Assembly: GCA_016858145.1 (NCBI GenBank)
Contig: JAEHOE010000136.1
Location: 62,001 to 126,000, forward strand
Origin: Edaphochlamys debaryana
Taxonomy: Eukaryota > Chlorophyta > Chlorophyceae > Chlamydomonadales
DNA length: 64,000 bases
Reading direction: 5' to 3'
The first letter of the stretch is position 1; the number at the start of each line of letters is the position of its first letter. The position numbers were made by a program, and so were the translations under genes. Below are positions 42,730 through 55,000 of the stretch, one piece after another. The notes beneath the pieces are model-generated. The model was not told where the DNA came from. It was given only the letters and a program-made list of their open reading frames with translations, and searched no databases.

Positions 42730-43895
42730 GGGAGGGGGTGGTGCAGGCCAAACAACGTTGGATTGCCGGAGACCGGGAGCAACCTGGAGGGGGCGTCGGC
42801 GCGTGGGCCGTGCATTGTATGATAGCGCATGCGGAGAGGGCATTGTATGTATAGGTTGGAGGTTGGGTCTGAGCGGTGGCAAGAGCTGTACAGGCATGTT
42901 CGGTGAGCTCGTACGACGGGTGGATGCAATCGATGCATGAGGGTCGATGTGTACTGTGACGCTTGCGGTTGCTCGCTGTTTATTACTTCGTCGGTTCTGA
43001 GTTGGTTGGCTGCAACTCTCCTGGCTGCTTTTGCTGTAGTTGTTCTGTGTGGTACTGTGGGGGACCAGGGTAGGGAGTCGAGCACGAAGCACCGCTGACC
43101 ACCCCTGGTGCCACCCAGCAACGGGTGTGCCGGACATGAGCGCATGAGAGGATGAGATAGCATTATACAGACTGCTCAAAGTGGACACACGCTATGGCTT
43201 GCCCGGCCCGTTTGGCGATGGACTGCCGGTTCAGCGAGCTGCACTGCGGCATGTCGCATGTGCCGTGGGCGTCAAGGACCCGGGGACCGGGCCCCTGAGG
43301 TCGCGCATAACGTACGGTGTCTCGCTTACAGGTCAGGGTTACGGAAGGGGGGCCCGAGGCGCCCCTCACGGCCGTCCAGCTTCTTCCAGCTGGACCTCTT
43401 CCCACTGCCTTTCGCTGTCAGGTCTACAGCGTCCTATGTCCTTCCCAGCGCCGCTCAACGCTCGCTCCCGCCGGCCATCCCTTATGGCCTGCCTAGATCA
43501 CAGCCCTCCACCACACGGTCTACTCATGCTTGCAAGCCCTGCCAAAGCCCCTCATGTACGGGCCCCTCTATCGGCAGTGTCGGCTCAGACAGTCCTTCTG
43601 TCCGGGCCCATGCTACTGCAACGGGCCAGGCCCCACCAGCGCAGTCTGTTGAAACGCCTCCCGTCGTGACATCAAGCTCATCGGCCCATCCTCGGCCGTC
43701 CCTCTCTAGCTAACTGCAGCCGCGTTAGTCCGGGCCGCCAGGTGCCGCCTTGGTGCCGCTCACAAGCCATCGGCCCCTGCTGAAACCTCGCTATCCGGCT
43801 GCGGGCAGCTGCTCCAGGTCCGTGTCCGTCCGCTCCACGCCTCCGCGGTCTGCTCCTCCCAACGGTCGTCCCAACGGTCCAGCGCAGAGAGGCGC
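42730..43895. other. convergent intergenic region
   Basis: Lies between two 3' ends. No supported exon. TTACA at about 43327 (TGTAA on the minus strand) might be the polyadenylation signal of the membrane-protein gene, about 570 bases past its stop. Confidence 0.4.
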
Positions 43896-45086
43896 TCAGT
43901 TGGCGGAGCGGCCGCCCTTGCCGTCCTGGTTCATCTTGCCGCGAGTCTTCTGCGGCTTCACCTTGCCGTTGTTGCCCCTCTGGCGGTGCTTGCGCTCCTT
44001 CTTGGGCCACAGCAGCTCGGGGTAGTACATCTGGGGTGGGGGTAGGGGGCACAGCACGTGAAAAGGGGGCCCCGTGGTGGACCGGTGGTGGAGAGAGGGG
44101 CCCAATTGCGTGACGAGTGGGCAACTGAGCAGTGGCAAGTGTTTGAAGCGCACACGCAACGCATATGCGCGATGGCACGGCCTGGACCCCGCGGGTGGGT
44201 GGGTAGGGTGATATGGGATGAGAGGTGCAGTGCGGGTGCAGTGGGGCATGCAGGGGAACCGCCTCAGAATCTTGCTGTCGACCAACACCTGGAGAGGGCC
44301 TGTGCTTGCAAGCAGCTAGCTTAGAATGGAGACCGCACGCGGTAAGAGGCCGTGGCTCACGCAAGCCGGACGCCCCACCCGGCCAAACCCCACGCGTCAA
44401 GCCATACCCCAACCGTGGCCCTCAACCTCCCGTGCCGCGCGGCCACCATGCCCCGCTTGCAGACCCTATACCAGTATCGCACCTGCAGGTACGCAATGCG
44501 ACCGATGGTGCCGCCCACGAAGATCAGGATGGGGATCATTGCCACGACGGCAATGGTAATGCTGTCAGTCTTTGATCGGGGCTTGGCCGGCTCCACAGGG
44601 GCCTTGGTCGCCTTGCTGTCCGCCCCCTCACTCAGATCGAACTCAATGCTGTCCCCGGGCTTGGAGAGTTGAGACGCTGCAGTTGGGGGACGTAGGGGTC
44701 AAGTGGGTCGGCACGATCGGTCGCTACATGCTGGTAGCCCCGCACCCACCAGGAATGCGCGGGTCGTGCCACTGCGCCTCCTCGGTCGCGAGGTTCACGA
44801 AGTAGTAGAGGCCCGACTTGTCATCCTTGGTGATGAAGTACTTGTCCTTGCCCTCCTCGCCCTTCTTCGGGACCTCGAGTACATACTCGCCACTGTACTT
44901 GCTGTTGGGGTCCGTGTCCTTGACGGCACCCTCAATGTCCTCAATGTTCTTATAAGACTCTCGGTAAGCAACGAGGCCCATCGCCTTCATCTTCTTGAAA
45001 TCGACTTTGGCCTTCACCTTGTCCGCGCAGGCAGAGCCTGCGAGGAGCAGCACGGCTGCGATCGCTAGGAGTTGAAGACGAGCCAT
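43896..45086 (-). CDS. Small type I membrane protein with WW-like lumenal motif
   Basis: Exons in transcript order: 45086-44750, 44676-44483, 44030-43896; 221 residues, phases agree. The ATG at 45086 begins a clear signal peptide (MARLQLLAIAAVLLLAGSAC, cleavage near residue 21). The lumenal part ends with DKYFITKDDKSGLYYFVN and then EEAQWHDPR (about 81-110), which resembles the second half of a WW domain. A transmembrane helix follows (about 152-174, TIAVVAMIPILIFVGGTIGR). The 44-residue tail is highly basic (WPKKERKHRQRG, RGKMNQDGKGGRSAN). The layout predicts an ER or secretory-pathway protein with a cytosolic basic tail. I do not recognise a named family. An upstream in-frame ATG at 45146 would bury the signal peptide, so 45086 is preferred. 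Confidence 0.75.
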
Positions 45087-46291
45087 GGTGTGGTGTGTGT
45101 TGGGTATGCGCGCCGCGCGCTCGGCGTCGGAAGTAGAAGCCTTCATGGGCGGGCCGTAGCAGTCGGCCCAATTGCACCCAGCGCTTCAGTACCCAGTACT
45201 CCCTTATGGATGTTGAACGAAGACATACACCTTCAAGAGCATAGACATGCGCCCTGGCAGACACTGCGCGAGGACCGCAACAGTCGCGGCTTGCACGGCT
45301 CCGCGACCCGCTTGAAGCGCTAAGGGCTCCCTGGCTAGCAAAGCATCATGATCTGGAGCCTGCAGGTGGTCTGGGGGGCGAGCAACTTGCTTTCGTCGGG
45401 GCGGTCCCAAGGGTCGGCGGGTGCCGGTTGGGACCAGTTCGGAGCTCGAGGGAGCAGCGGAGCACCGCAGACCGGCCTCGGGCTTGGCCGCACTAGCTGC
45501 TCCCTGTAGGTACGGACGACAGCAGGTTGGTGCCATGTCGACGAGGTTCTGCTTGCGCAACAGCCCCAATTGACCTCAGGCCACTGCCAGGTCTGCCCAT
45601 GCCTGAACTTTCCATGACCCTCCACGCGCGTACCCAATCAGAGTGTGTTGCTAGCTAACCTTGCGCAATTCTCTGAGGGCCCCCTCTTGGGTTCGCCTGG
45701 TCTAGGTGTCGGGGTGTGTCGCCAACTGGTTCGATCCACTAACTGGGCCTGTCAGCCAGCCTGCCGTGCTACGCCTAGCACAGGCTCTACAAGCCTGAGC
45801 ACGCATATAATCTAGTCCATTAGTCCTCGTCCACGACGTCAAGCCTGCATCAACCGCCGCGCACATCTAACCTAGTAGTCTAGAGTCCCCCACCCCACGA
45901 TACATCTCAAGCCTCAAGTCCAGAGCCACAAGTCCAAGCATTTGCGAACCCCCCATGACGCAATGCAGGGCCCCCTGCCCACCCACCCTGCAGCAGCCCT
46001 AGCGCTGCGCACCCACCTGCCGTTCTGTCCCTCACCGAAGCCACCCTGCCCGCCTGCCTCCGCCCCGCTTGCCTGCCCGCCTGCCCACTGCATGCAAACG
46101 CATGCACACAGGCTATACTGCGCGAGCGCATGCTGCCGCCCTCCTGGCCTCTAGCTTCAAGCTTGACCAGGGCAGGCCGCTGACCCAAATACCCGGCTCG
46201 ACAACACATGAGCCCCGGCTTAGCAACCCGCACCACCTTCCGGCCCGCCCCACGCGGGCGGGTCAGCCCGTTCTGGTGCACCTCTGCTCCG
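45087..46291. other. intergenic, promoter side of the membrane-protein gene
   Basis: No supported exon. It contains the promoter of the gene ending at 43896 and the 3' flank of the SHIPPO-repeat gene. Composition is less GC-biased than the exons. Confidence 0.4.
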
Positions 46292-49200
46292 CTACTTGGT
46301 GCAGACCTTATCGTTGAAGCGTGCGCTGGTTCCGAACTGGGGGGGTGGGCGACCAGGGCACAGCACAATGCGTCAGCAGCAGGGAGCGACGCTGCAACGC
46401 CCGGGGGCATCCTTGCCACTAGCTCCTCGCCTGGGGGAAGCAAGCCGTCCACCACCAAGGCATCCGGCCGATCAACCAATACCCCCACACGGCATCCACC
46501 CAAGGACCAACGGCTAACCAATGGTCCCCCACGACACCACCGCACCTTGGGAGCCACCTTGGTGCTGAAGCGGGTGGCGCTGCCCACGCCCCCCGCGTCC
46601 GCCACATTGTAGCAGCCGGGGCCGGGCGAGGCGAGGCCGTAGCCCTCGGCGCTGGCGTGCATGCTGTGGGGGCAGGGGCAGGGGGAGGGGCAGAGACAGT
46701 TGAGGGGTTGTCGTAAACTGTGCAGGAGTGCATCGCAACGCCCAGGGCGGGGTGGTCGGGGCAGGGCTGGGAAGCGATCGTGAGGGGCGGCCAGGGAACC
46801 CATGCTCGAGCGCTTGGGCTCGTAAGTGTTGTGATGTGCTGCCTGTCCGGGGCGCCCGCGACCGTAAGGGCTTGTGCTTTAGGCTGGTGACACTCACTGG
46901 GAGATGTAGATCTTGGACGCCGCATCCCTCCCGCTGGTGCCGAAGCGCGTGGCGGGTGACCCCGAGCGCGCGGCGGCGATGGAGTTGGGCAGCTCGTAGC
47001 AGCCGGGGCCGGGCGACTCCAGACCCATGGCCTCGGCGGCCGCCAGGGGGCCGTGGTACCTGGGAGGAGTACGAGGACGCGGGGGTGGGGGGATACTAGT
47101 GCAGCACACGAGCAGGTCAGACAGGATGGCACGGCACATGAGGGTTGTGAGGTGCGCAGGGCCGGTGTGAAGACCCGGCCAAGCTGGCCGAGGCCCAGCG
47201 CCGCAGTCCTCATCCGTGGAGCATAATTCGTAGCGAGCGCCCATGCCACCGGGCTCCCCTGGCGCACCGGTTGGTGATGACGGTTCCTGCACTGCGGGTG
47301 CGCTCCCGCAGTCCGAAGGAGAAGCCCTTCTTGGTTGGGCTGCGGTCGCGCGGGTCATCGGGGCGCCCGTAGGCGTCGGGTGCGGGGTTGGCGTTGCGCG
47401 GGCCCATGTAGGACGTGCGACCGCCTGGGAGGGCGCAGGGGTTGGGGCGGTGGTAGTGCCGTTGGCCGACTTTTGATACGGGCGCGAGGCGTCGGCTCGG
47501 GCTGATGGGTGATGGGGTGCAGAGTCACACAGAGCAAGGCCACTGCCGACCTGTGCTGCCCTCACTCACTTCGAACCGCCCACACCGCCCAGCCGCGCAC
47601 CTGCTACCAAGCCCATGGAGAAGGCGGGCGACGCAGGTGCCGTACTGACCCTGCGGTTCAGAGCGGGCAAGGGTTCAAAACCTCGAACAGAGCGCGCTGC
47701 TCGCAGGAAGCAAGCTTGCAGAAGCTCAACGCAGGCCTCCCCTCTGTGAGCTTCCTCCTCCGCATGTCGGCTGCTCCCTTGGCCCTCGCTGCGCTCGGTC
47801 CCTCCTCGCCTGTCTGTCCCCGGTAGCGTGTAGGCGGCGGGGCCCGGCGTGTTGGGCGAGAACGCCGTGAAGTCGGTCCGCAGGTTCGCGCCCATGGAGA
47901 AGGCAGACGATGTGGGTCGGACCGAGGCGGCGCCTGCACGCGAAAAGTCAGCGGTGATCACTGTTGAGCCACACAGGATGCAAGGGCACGTAGTTCCGAT
48001 CAAGAGGTACGGGCGGTGTGCTAGAGGCTATCAACTTCGCCAGCTTGCCAGCGCCTTCCCTCGTGTCAAGCAAGCTTTCCCGGTCCACAACGCCCCAGGC
48101 GCTCACCAAAGTTGGGGTTGTGGGCTCCCGGCCCCGGCACGTCCACCTCGTTGGGTTTGGGCGTGCGCGTGGGCGAGGGCGGCCCGAACTTGGCGCCGCC
48201 CGAGCCCTGCAGCGTGGTCCCGGTGGGGTAGCTGCCGGGGCCGGGCGACTCGATGCCTTTGAAGGCGTCGTCGTGAAGCCTGGAGGTGGGTGTGCGGGGC
48301 GCGGGCGCAGGCAGGGGCCGGGATGGGGCGGGGCGGGATGCCAGTGGGTGCTGAAGGCTTGTCCCAAAGGGAACCGTGCCCACGCCACAGGGTCTACTGC
48401 CAATGGGTGGGCCCTCGTCGAATGTAGCCCACGCTCCCTCCCGCCCCGCGCCCGTGGGCTCCGCACCTGCCGATGTAGGGCCCCTTGGCATTGCCCCCCC
48501 GCTCTGGTGCGTAGTGCGCTGCGCCCTTGGTGAACACGGTCCCAGCGCTGGCGAGCGAGGAGCGCAGCTCGTAGGCGGCGCCGGGGGTCTCGGCGGCCGT
48601 GGTAACGGTGGGGTCAGCCTGGGCGCAGAGAGGGGTCGGGGGCGGGGGATCAGGTGGCAGGGGACAGGGTCGGGCGGGCGTCAGAACTTGGGCACCACCG
48701 CTTCACTCTCTCCTCCTCAACATGGGGCAGAGAGCGGATGGGGCTCTCACACCAACCACCACAGACGCGAGCGCTCAGGACGTCAGCATGAAAGAGGACC
48801 AACCGCTGACGCCCCTTTCCCCGCGCCGCTCGCCCCCTCCGACGCACCGCCAGCTGTGCCGCGGTGAGGTTGCCCCGCGCCGCCGCCTCGCGCGACGCCC
48901 GCCCAAAGGTGAGGTGGGGCGCGGAGGCGTGTTGTGAGAGGTGCGTGGTGGGGATGAGGGGGTAGGAGTTGGGCCCTGTGGTCACACACAGTTAAGAGGT
49001 TGACGCTTGGAGAGGGCGCGCGAGGGGGCAGCCGGGGCACTTAAGCATACACACACTCCACGAAGCCATCCCTCCAACCGGTATCGTCCATACCCTTATC
49101 ACCCTACCGGGAATGTCCATGTTCTCTAGGGGGAACCGCTCGGACATGAGGGAGCGAGGGTCGCGCAGCGGAGACCCGGAGCGGGCACTCCGCGCGGCGC

Positions 49201-50925
49201 GGAGCATGGAGGATGGCTGCGGGCGGGGGAGAGACAGGGTTTCAGCACGTGGGCAGAAGGCACGTGATACCGCTTGAACACCGCCGTCCCACCCGCTGCT
49301 GCCCCTGCGCCTGGCCCTCCTGGCCTATAGGTAGCTGGCCCCATGGCCTCTCGGCCGCACCGCCAAGCCACATGCAGAATCCCGTCTCAGGACCTAGCTG
49401 CTCCTCCGGGTTGGGCCTGTGCCGTTCCAACCTCTGTCTGCGCCGTCCAGCCCTGCACGCGCCGCACCGCCCCTCACCGAGCCGAAGCTGGCGCTCTGCA
49501 GCGACAGTGTGGAGGGCAGGTCGTACACGGGCCCGGGCTTGCTTAGCGCCTCCCGGGGGATGTCGGGCCGCTGTGCGCTGGTCCCGAACTTGGAGGCCTT
49601 GTCGGTCTTCATCAGCCGGTTCTCGGCGGTGCTGCGGGGTGCGGAAAGGGAGGATTTACGAGATGAGGTGCGAGTGTGCTATCACGGGTGCTGCGGACAC
49701 TTTAGAGGGTGCCATATGGCAACGCGTCTCCGGCTCCAGCCATCCCGCCACAGCAACACGGCTGGCGCGCCAACCCGTCGGCCACCACTCCCAGCCCCCA
49801 AGACCCCCTGCGGTGGGGCCCCTCCGCGCTCCAGCTCCCCTGCCCGGTCCGCAACTCCTGCTCCGCCCGCGCGGCATCCCGCTCACCGGTACGCCCCCGG
49901 CCCCGGCGTGTCCAGATTGGGTACCCCCGCGTTGTGCAGGTTGGACACAAACCGCCGCTCCTCTTGCTCCCGATAGGCCGTGCCGAACACAGCGCGCTCC
50001 GAGGCCTGCGCGGGGCGGCGGCCCGGCCACAGTGTAAGGGTGTGGGACGGGGATGGGCTGAGCGCTGTGGGCGTTGTGCGTCGGGGTACCCCTTTCCTCG
50101 GCATAGCCAGTGCCTCGTCGGCCCCGAGCCCAGCTGTGTGGCTTGAGAGCGCGAGCGCGTCTGACAGCCGTTGGCCCCCACCCCAAGGAACACCCCACGC
50201 CGTCTGTGGACCGCTGAAGTGGTTTGGCATCAGAGCCGCAAGGTGAGCCCTTCCCGCTGAGCTACAGCAACAGCAGCACCCTTGTCCTGCGGCCAGCCCT
50301 GGACGTGGCCTGGAAAGAGCTGCTACTGCCGCCCGGTGGCCGTGTCGGCCCGGGTCCACACCTCCCGCAAGCTCTCACGTGTTGAACGGGCTGCATAGAC
50401 GGGTTGTACGCGCCTGGCCCTGGTGATGGAGTCGGTATAACCCATTCCGTGCGCCCAGCTCGACTGCGGGGAGGAGGCCGGAAGCAGGGAGTGTGAGCGA
50501 GACTTTCGGGCAGGGTATGTCGGGGGGGAGGGGGGTTTATGTTGGCGGGTCTGTTCTTAGTACTCCTGGTCGGTTGTTATGGCTGAACTGGCGCAGGTCG
50601 TGGACGCATAATGCCCAGTCGAGGAGGAGGTCGCGTTGCCCGCAGAAGCAACGCCGATGCCGTTTTACAGCATGCGGGCTTGATGGACCTTAGCAGCCAT
50701 CGCCCACCCAGCCCAGTCCCTAAGAATGGTGCTTTCTCTGTGCAACTAAACCGGCCAGGCCCCCCACGAGCACCGGGCTCGAAGTACATGCCTGGGGGAT
50801 GTGGGCTTGCCCCCGCCGCTCGAGGTATTCGGCTTTGATGGACTGGTCGGTGATTGTGGTAGCGGCTGCAAGTAGAACTCTGGCCCTGGTGGGGAATCCC
50901 CGAGAGGTGGGGCTGGGGTCGCCAT
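46292..50925 (-). CDS. SHIPPO/ODF3-like protein with PG-rich (STPGR) repeats, ciliary
   Basis: Exons in transcript order: 50925-50774 (tentative), 50463-50379, 50005-49887, 49631-49478, 49216-49108, 48975-48848, 48618-48467, 48279-48107, 47933-47810, 47650-47601, 47424-47268, 47059-46898, 46663-46546, 46336-46292; phases agree throughout, about 575 residues. PG motifs recur roughly every 40 residues: DSPPGPEFY, SPGPGAYNP, DTPGPGAYR, SKPGPVYDLP, IPGPNSYPL, ESPGPGSYPT, VPGPGAHNP, TPGPAAYTLP, ESPGPGCYELP and SPGPGCYNV. F-G/F-S-x-G pieces (KFGTSAQR, AFSMG, TRFGTS, FGTSARF) fall between them. Such proteins occur in sperm tails and algal flagella, where many bind the inside of microtubules. The intron after 47810 has a GC donor. 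The first exon is the least certain part. Confidence 0.82.
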
Positions 50926-52029
50926 CGCGAGCACGCCCTGTCTTCTAGGGTGGTGTCAATGAAAGCTGGTGACCACTGCGTTGTCAAACAAGCAGCTTAA
51001 GCTATTGGCTCGAAGCACAGCAAGAGTCTCGCGCTCTGCGTCTCTGATTTGCGGCCTGAGGCGTAACCATGGAAGGCAGAGTATAAAGCTAACTATATAA
51101 GTTTGAGGGGAGAATGAATGATCAAAAGCTGGAGAAGGGGCGGAGAGAGGTGGCCGAGTCTGCCCCGGCGCTGTGTTTGCGTCCGCTGCGCTGCTTCGGA
51201 TAAAAAACGAGCCCCTTGACAGCCCAAGCAACGATGTTGTGCAGCTAAACTAGGCGCTTGTCCTGACTACCTGCGCTTGTAAACATTGACCCATGGGCCA
51301 GGCAACGGCAGCGATGGAATGGCTTGCTGCACACCCCAGCTTCCCGCTTCCCCGCGTGCCCCCATCACTGGTCCCACAGTAAGAGCCGAGGGGTTGGGCT
51401 CCTGGTCAGTTCGGTCGCTGTCACTCCAGACAGCTGCAGACCGAGATCCTCCGCCGAAGTCCCGGAAGTCCCCCGCCCCCGCCCTCACGGCGCTCGCCAC
51501 CGTTGCATGTCATTTTACAGTCAACAGCAGCGCTCAACCAGCACCCTGCAGCCCTCTGCAGCCATGTACCAGTCCGGCACTCCTGGTTCCCAAGGGTCCC
51601 AAACTTGCGGGCGCCCGGTACTTCGCGTCGTCAGTCCTTGTCATTCCAGGGCGTGCCCCCTCGCCAGCCTGACAGGGCCTGACCCATCTGGCCACGCGCG
51701 GACTCATCTCTCCGCAGTCTCCGGACTAATGGCTCCAAGAGCTAAGCTCCGTGCTGGGTGTCACCGAGCACGCCTGAGCTCCGCCCGAACACTTAAGGTG
51801 CTCCCACAACCGCTTGCATTGCCCATACGGCTTTGCCTGCTTTCTCATTCGCCCAGCCTGCATTGCTTGCCATGCCCGTTGCCTGTTACGACGATGTTGT
51901 CACGGGCTTGGTACTTCGGTTCAAAGCGCCAGGCACGACGCAAGGGTTCAGCTGCCTAGCGGCCAATCCAGCCAGTCTGTGCGTCCATCCCGGGCGTGTC
52001 GTTGACACAAGCACACCCTTCCGAGCCGC
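50926..52029. other. intergenic between SHIPPO-repeat gene and EF-hand paralogue A
   Basis: Both neighbours are on the minus strand, so this holds the promoter of the SHIPPO gene and the 3' flank of EF-hand A. No supported exon. A locally AT-rich stretch lies at about 51080-51120. Confidence 0.45.
51094..51100 (-). promoter_or_regulatory. possible TATA element of the SHIPPO-repeat gene
   Basis: On the minus strand the sequence reads TTATATAGTTAG about 170 bases upstream of the proposed ATG at 50925. It stands out in otherwise GC-rich DNA, but no transcription start is known. Confidence 0.3.
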
Positions 52030-55000
52030 TCAGGCGCTGGGCACAATGCCCCACAGGTTCTTGCCGGGGCCGTGGCCCTTGTCGGCGTGGGGCGTGGTGA
52101 ACCAGTTGAAGAAGGCGGCGTGGCTGCCGGGAAGTGGGGGTTGAAAGGATGGGGCGTGTCAGGGCGGGGCGAACGGGGTAGACGCGAGCAGACGAGAGAT
52201 TACCGTCCCATGTGTCCCATGTATGCCACATTGTGGGCCCGGCTTCGTCAGTTGCCTTAAGGCGATGAACGCCCCCTTTGTGAATCCCTCCCCATCCCCC
52301 TCGGCCCCTCCCCCCAACGCCTCCAACTTACTACTCCTCGCGGCTGATGATGCCATCCTTATCTGTGTCAAGCTCCGCAAACACCTGACAGGGAGGAGGG
52401 GGGGAGTAGACATAGGAAAGGGGAGGGGCAGGTCAAGAGATGGGTGGGCGCGAACCAGCTCCTCAAGTCCTGACAGGGGAGGCAGACAGGGGACGGCGAG
52501 GGACGGCAGACATACCGGAAGGCAAGACACAGGGCTCGACATAAGGCCCGACCCTGGGCCCGACCTAAAGCCACTACGCTCGACATAGGGCAGGACATGG
52601 GCGGACAGAAGCGCCCGACCCAGCGGCTCCCCGTGGCCCCCACCCAGAGCCACATGCCCCTCATACCCCACCTTGCTGCACTCCTCGGGCTTGAGCTTGT
52701 GCGCCTGCCAGAACTCCCCAAACTCCTGCGCACAGCAGGGGGGGCTGTGTGAGGATTCCGCCAGTCGCAGTCACTCGAGCAACACACGCGCGCAACCAGC
52801 CCCGCCCCAGCGTACAGCCGCCACGCGCCCCCCAGAGGCCGGCCGCCGCCACGCGCCGCGCAGGGGAGTGCCGCCTCAAGGGTCCCGCCGTTGGCCCCCT
52901 TCCGTCCCCCACCTTGACGGAGATAATGCCGTCGCCGTCCCCATCGATGAAGGAGAAGGCTACCCTGACCGGAGTGCGGTCCACAAACTCCTGCGGTGAG
53001 GGAACGGGTGCGCAGACCGGACTGACCCGCGTTGAGCTGCTTGCTGACCAGGAGACGCACGTCGCTGGCGGATGGAGGCTTGAAGCGCCCGTGTGCTACC
53101 ATTGCCGGCCCCATCCCCGGTCTGACGTCGATATTCTTCCAGAGTCCCGCGTTGTTGGCGAGGATCATGTTGCGGACCATGTCCTCGAGGGTGCTGGGGG
53201 GAGGATAGGGGGGAGGAGGTGGGTTGGGGTTGGGTTTGCCACGAGGATAGTGTCGCTGGGGATCATGCGTTGGAGCTGGGTCTAAGTGGTGGCGCGGGTA
53301 AGGTCCACGCTGAGAGAGGAAGAGTAAGGGGGAACGCCAGACAGTGTGTGTGTGGCCGCTGGTAGTGTGTGTGTGTGGGGGGGGGACATTGTCCTATCGA
53401 GCAGCACCTCCGCATGGCGATTCAGAACAGGCAGCCGACCGAGTATGGCGTAAGGGGGGTGCGCTGAACGCAAAAGCATCTCCTCGGCAGTCTGTGCTCG
53501 GGGTTTGGAGTTCCGGCAGGCCAGGTCGTGGCCTGCACACGCGTGCGACTGCAGCCATCTGCAGCGCGTCAGGGCGACGCCCAGTCATCGGTGGTTACAA
53601 TGAGGGACCCCTTCGAGGGGGTCTAAGCGCAAAACGCTCCGACCGGCTGGTCGACCACACGGGCTTGCCGCCTGCAAGCCTGGGTGCCCCCTAACAGCAG
53701 CCCACAAGGGCGGTGAGCCACGGCTATCACCAACGAAGCCTCAGCTAGGGAGCCGCCAAGGGGAGTGTCCCCGCCCGTCCGTGGGCCACCGACCGCAAGG
53801 GCTGGACAGCCACACACCATGCCCCCGGGCTCACAGATAACCTTGCCGCATCCACCCCTCCCCCTCTAAGTACAGGATATCCGCCCCTTTGATCCAGCGA
53901 GGCTTGAGGCCCTTTGTGCGGAGCCTAGCGAAGACTGGCTGCCGCTTCTTCCGCAGCGCCCTCCCTAGGGCCGTGAGGTAGGGCGCCACCACCACCCCGC
54001 TCGCCTCCCGCACCTCCTCAGCCCGCAGGCGGAACTCCGCCCGCTGTGCGGTCGTCACCCCCAGCACGACGTTCCAGCCCCCCTCACCCTTCCAGCACCG
54101 CTGGACTGACGCGCTAAGCTGGCTGGCGCCTGATGGGCCCAGGCCTGACATGTCGCCCGACTTCAGCCGGTCGGCCATCTGGTCCGAAACCCCCCGCAGC
54201 AGCAGCCGGCCTGGGTCCTCCATGGGGGTGTTCTCCACGATCAGCTCGGTGATCCGCTCCACGCGGTTGATGTCCTTGAAGATTTTGTCGACGTCATTGT
54301 CGGCGAGCGTGAACGCCTCGAAGACATTGGTTTTGTGGGAAGCGAGCTCCTCCCTAAGCGTGGATACGTCGCGCTGCAGGGCAGCGTGCCGCTCAGCGGC
54401 GGCCCGCAGCTCGTCGCGGACTTTGGCGGCCAGCTCGTTGACCGCGTGGACGATACCCTCCCTCAGAGCGGGCGAGTGAATGCAGCGCAGCTTCTCTAGC
54501 ACCGAATCCAGGCCCAGGCCCGCGCACCTGTGCCCCGTCAGGTCCTTGTTGGGGCTCCAGAACTTGGAGAACACGTATTGGTGGCCCTCGTCGAGGGCCT
54601 TGAGCTCGGGGCTGCCGGGGCCCAGCTTGCGGATCTACGTGGGTAGGGGCGTACAGAAGAGGGAGGGGCCGAGCGGAGGATGCAGGTGTTGGCAACGGAA
54701 CAGAGAGAGGTAGCGCCGTAGCGGGAGGCACAGAGGGCAGCTCCTCATATTGTACAAACTTGCAGCTTGGCCGCGTGGGCTCACGACAACACAACACAGC
54801 AATTCTGTCGGGGGCCCACCGATACCACCCCAGCCGGACGCACCTTGCCGTAAGATGCCACAAGCTGCGGAAGGGTACCCGGCACAGGGAGGCGAGTGAG
54901 CTTAGATGACGGAAGCATAAGGTTCAGGGCACCACTGTACAAAGGCTGTACAAGAGAGGTCCCTGCAGGATGGCAGCTACTCGGGTGCAGCCCTCTGGCC

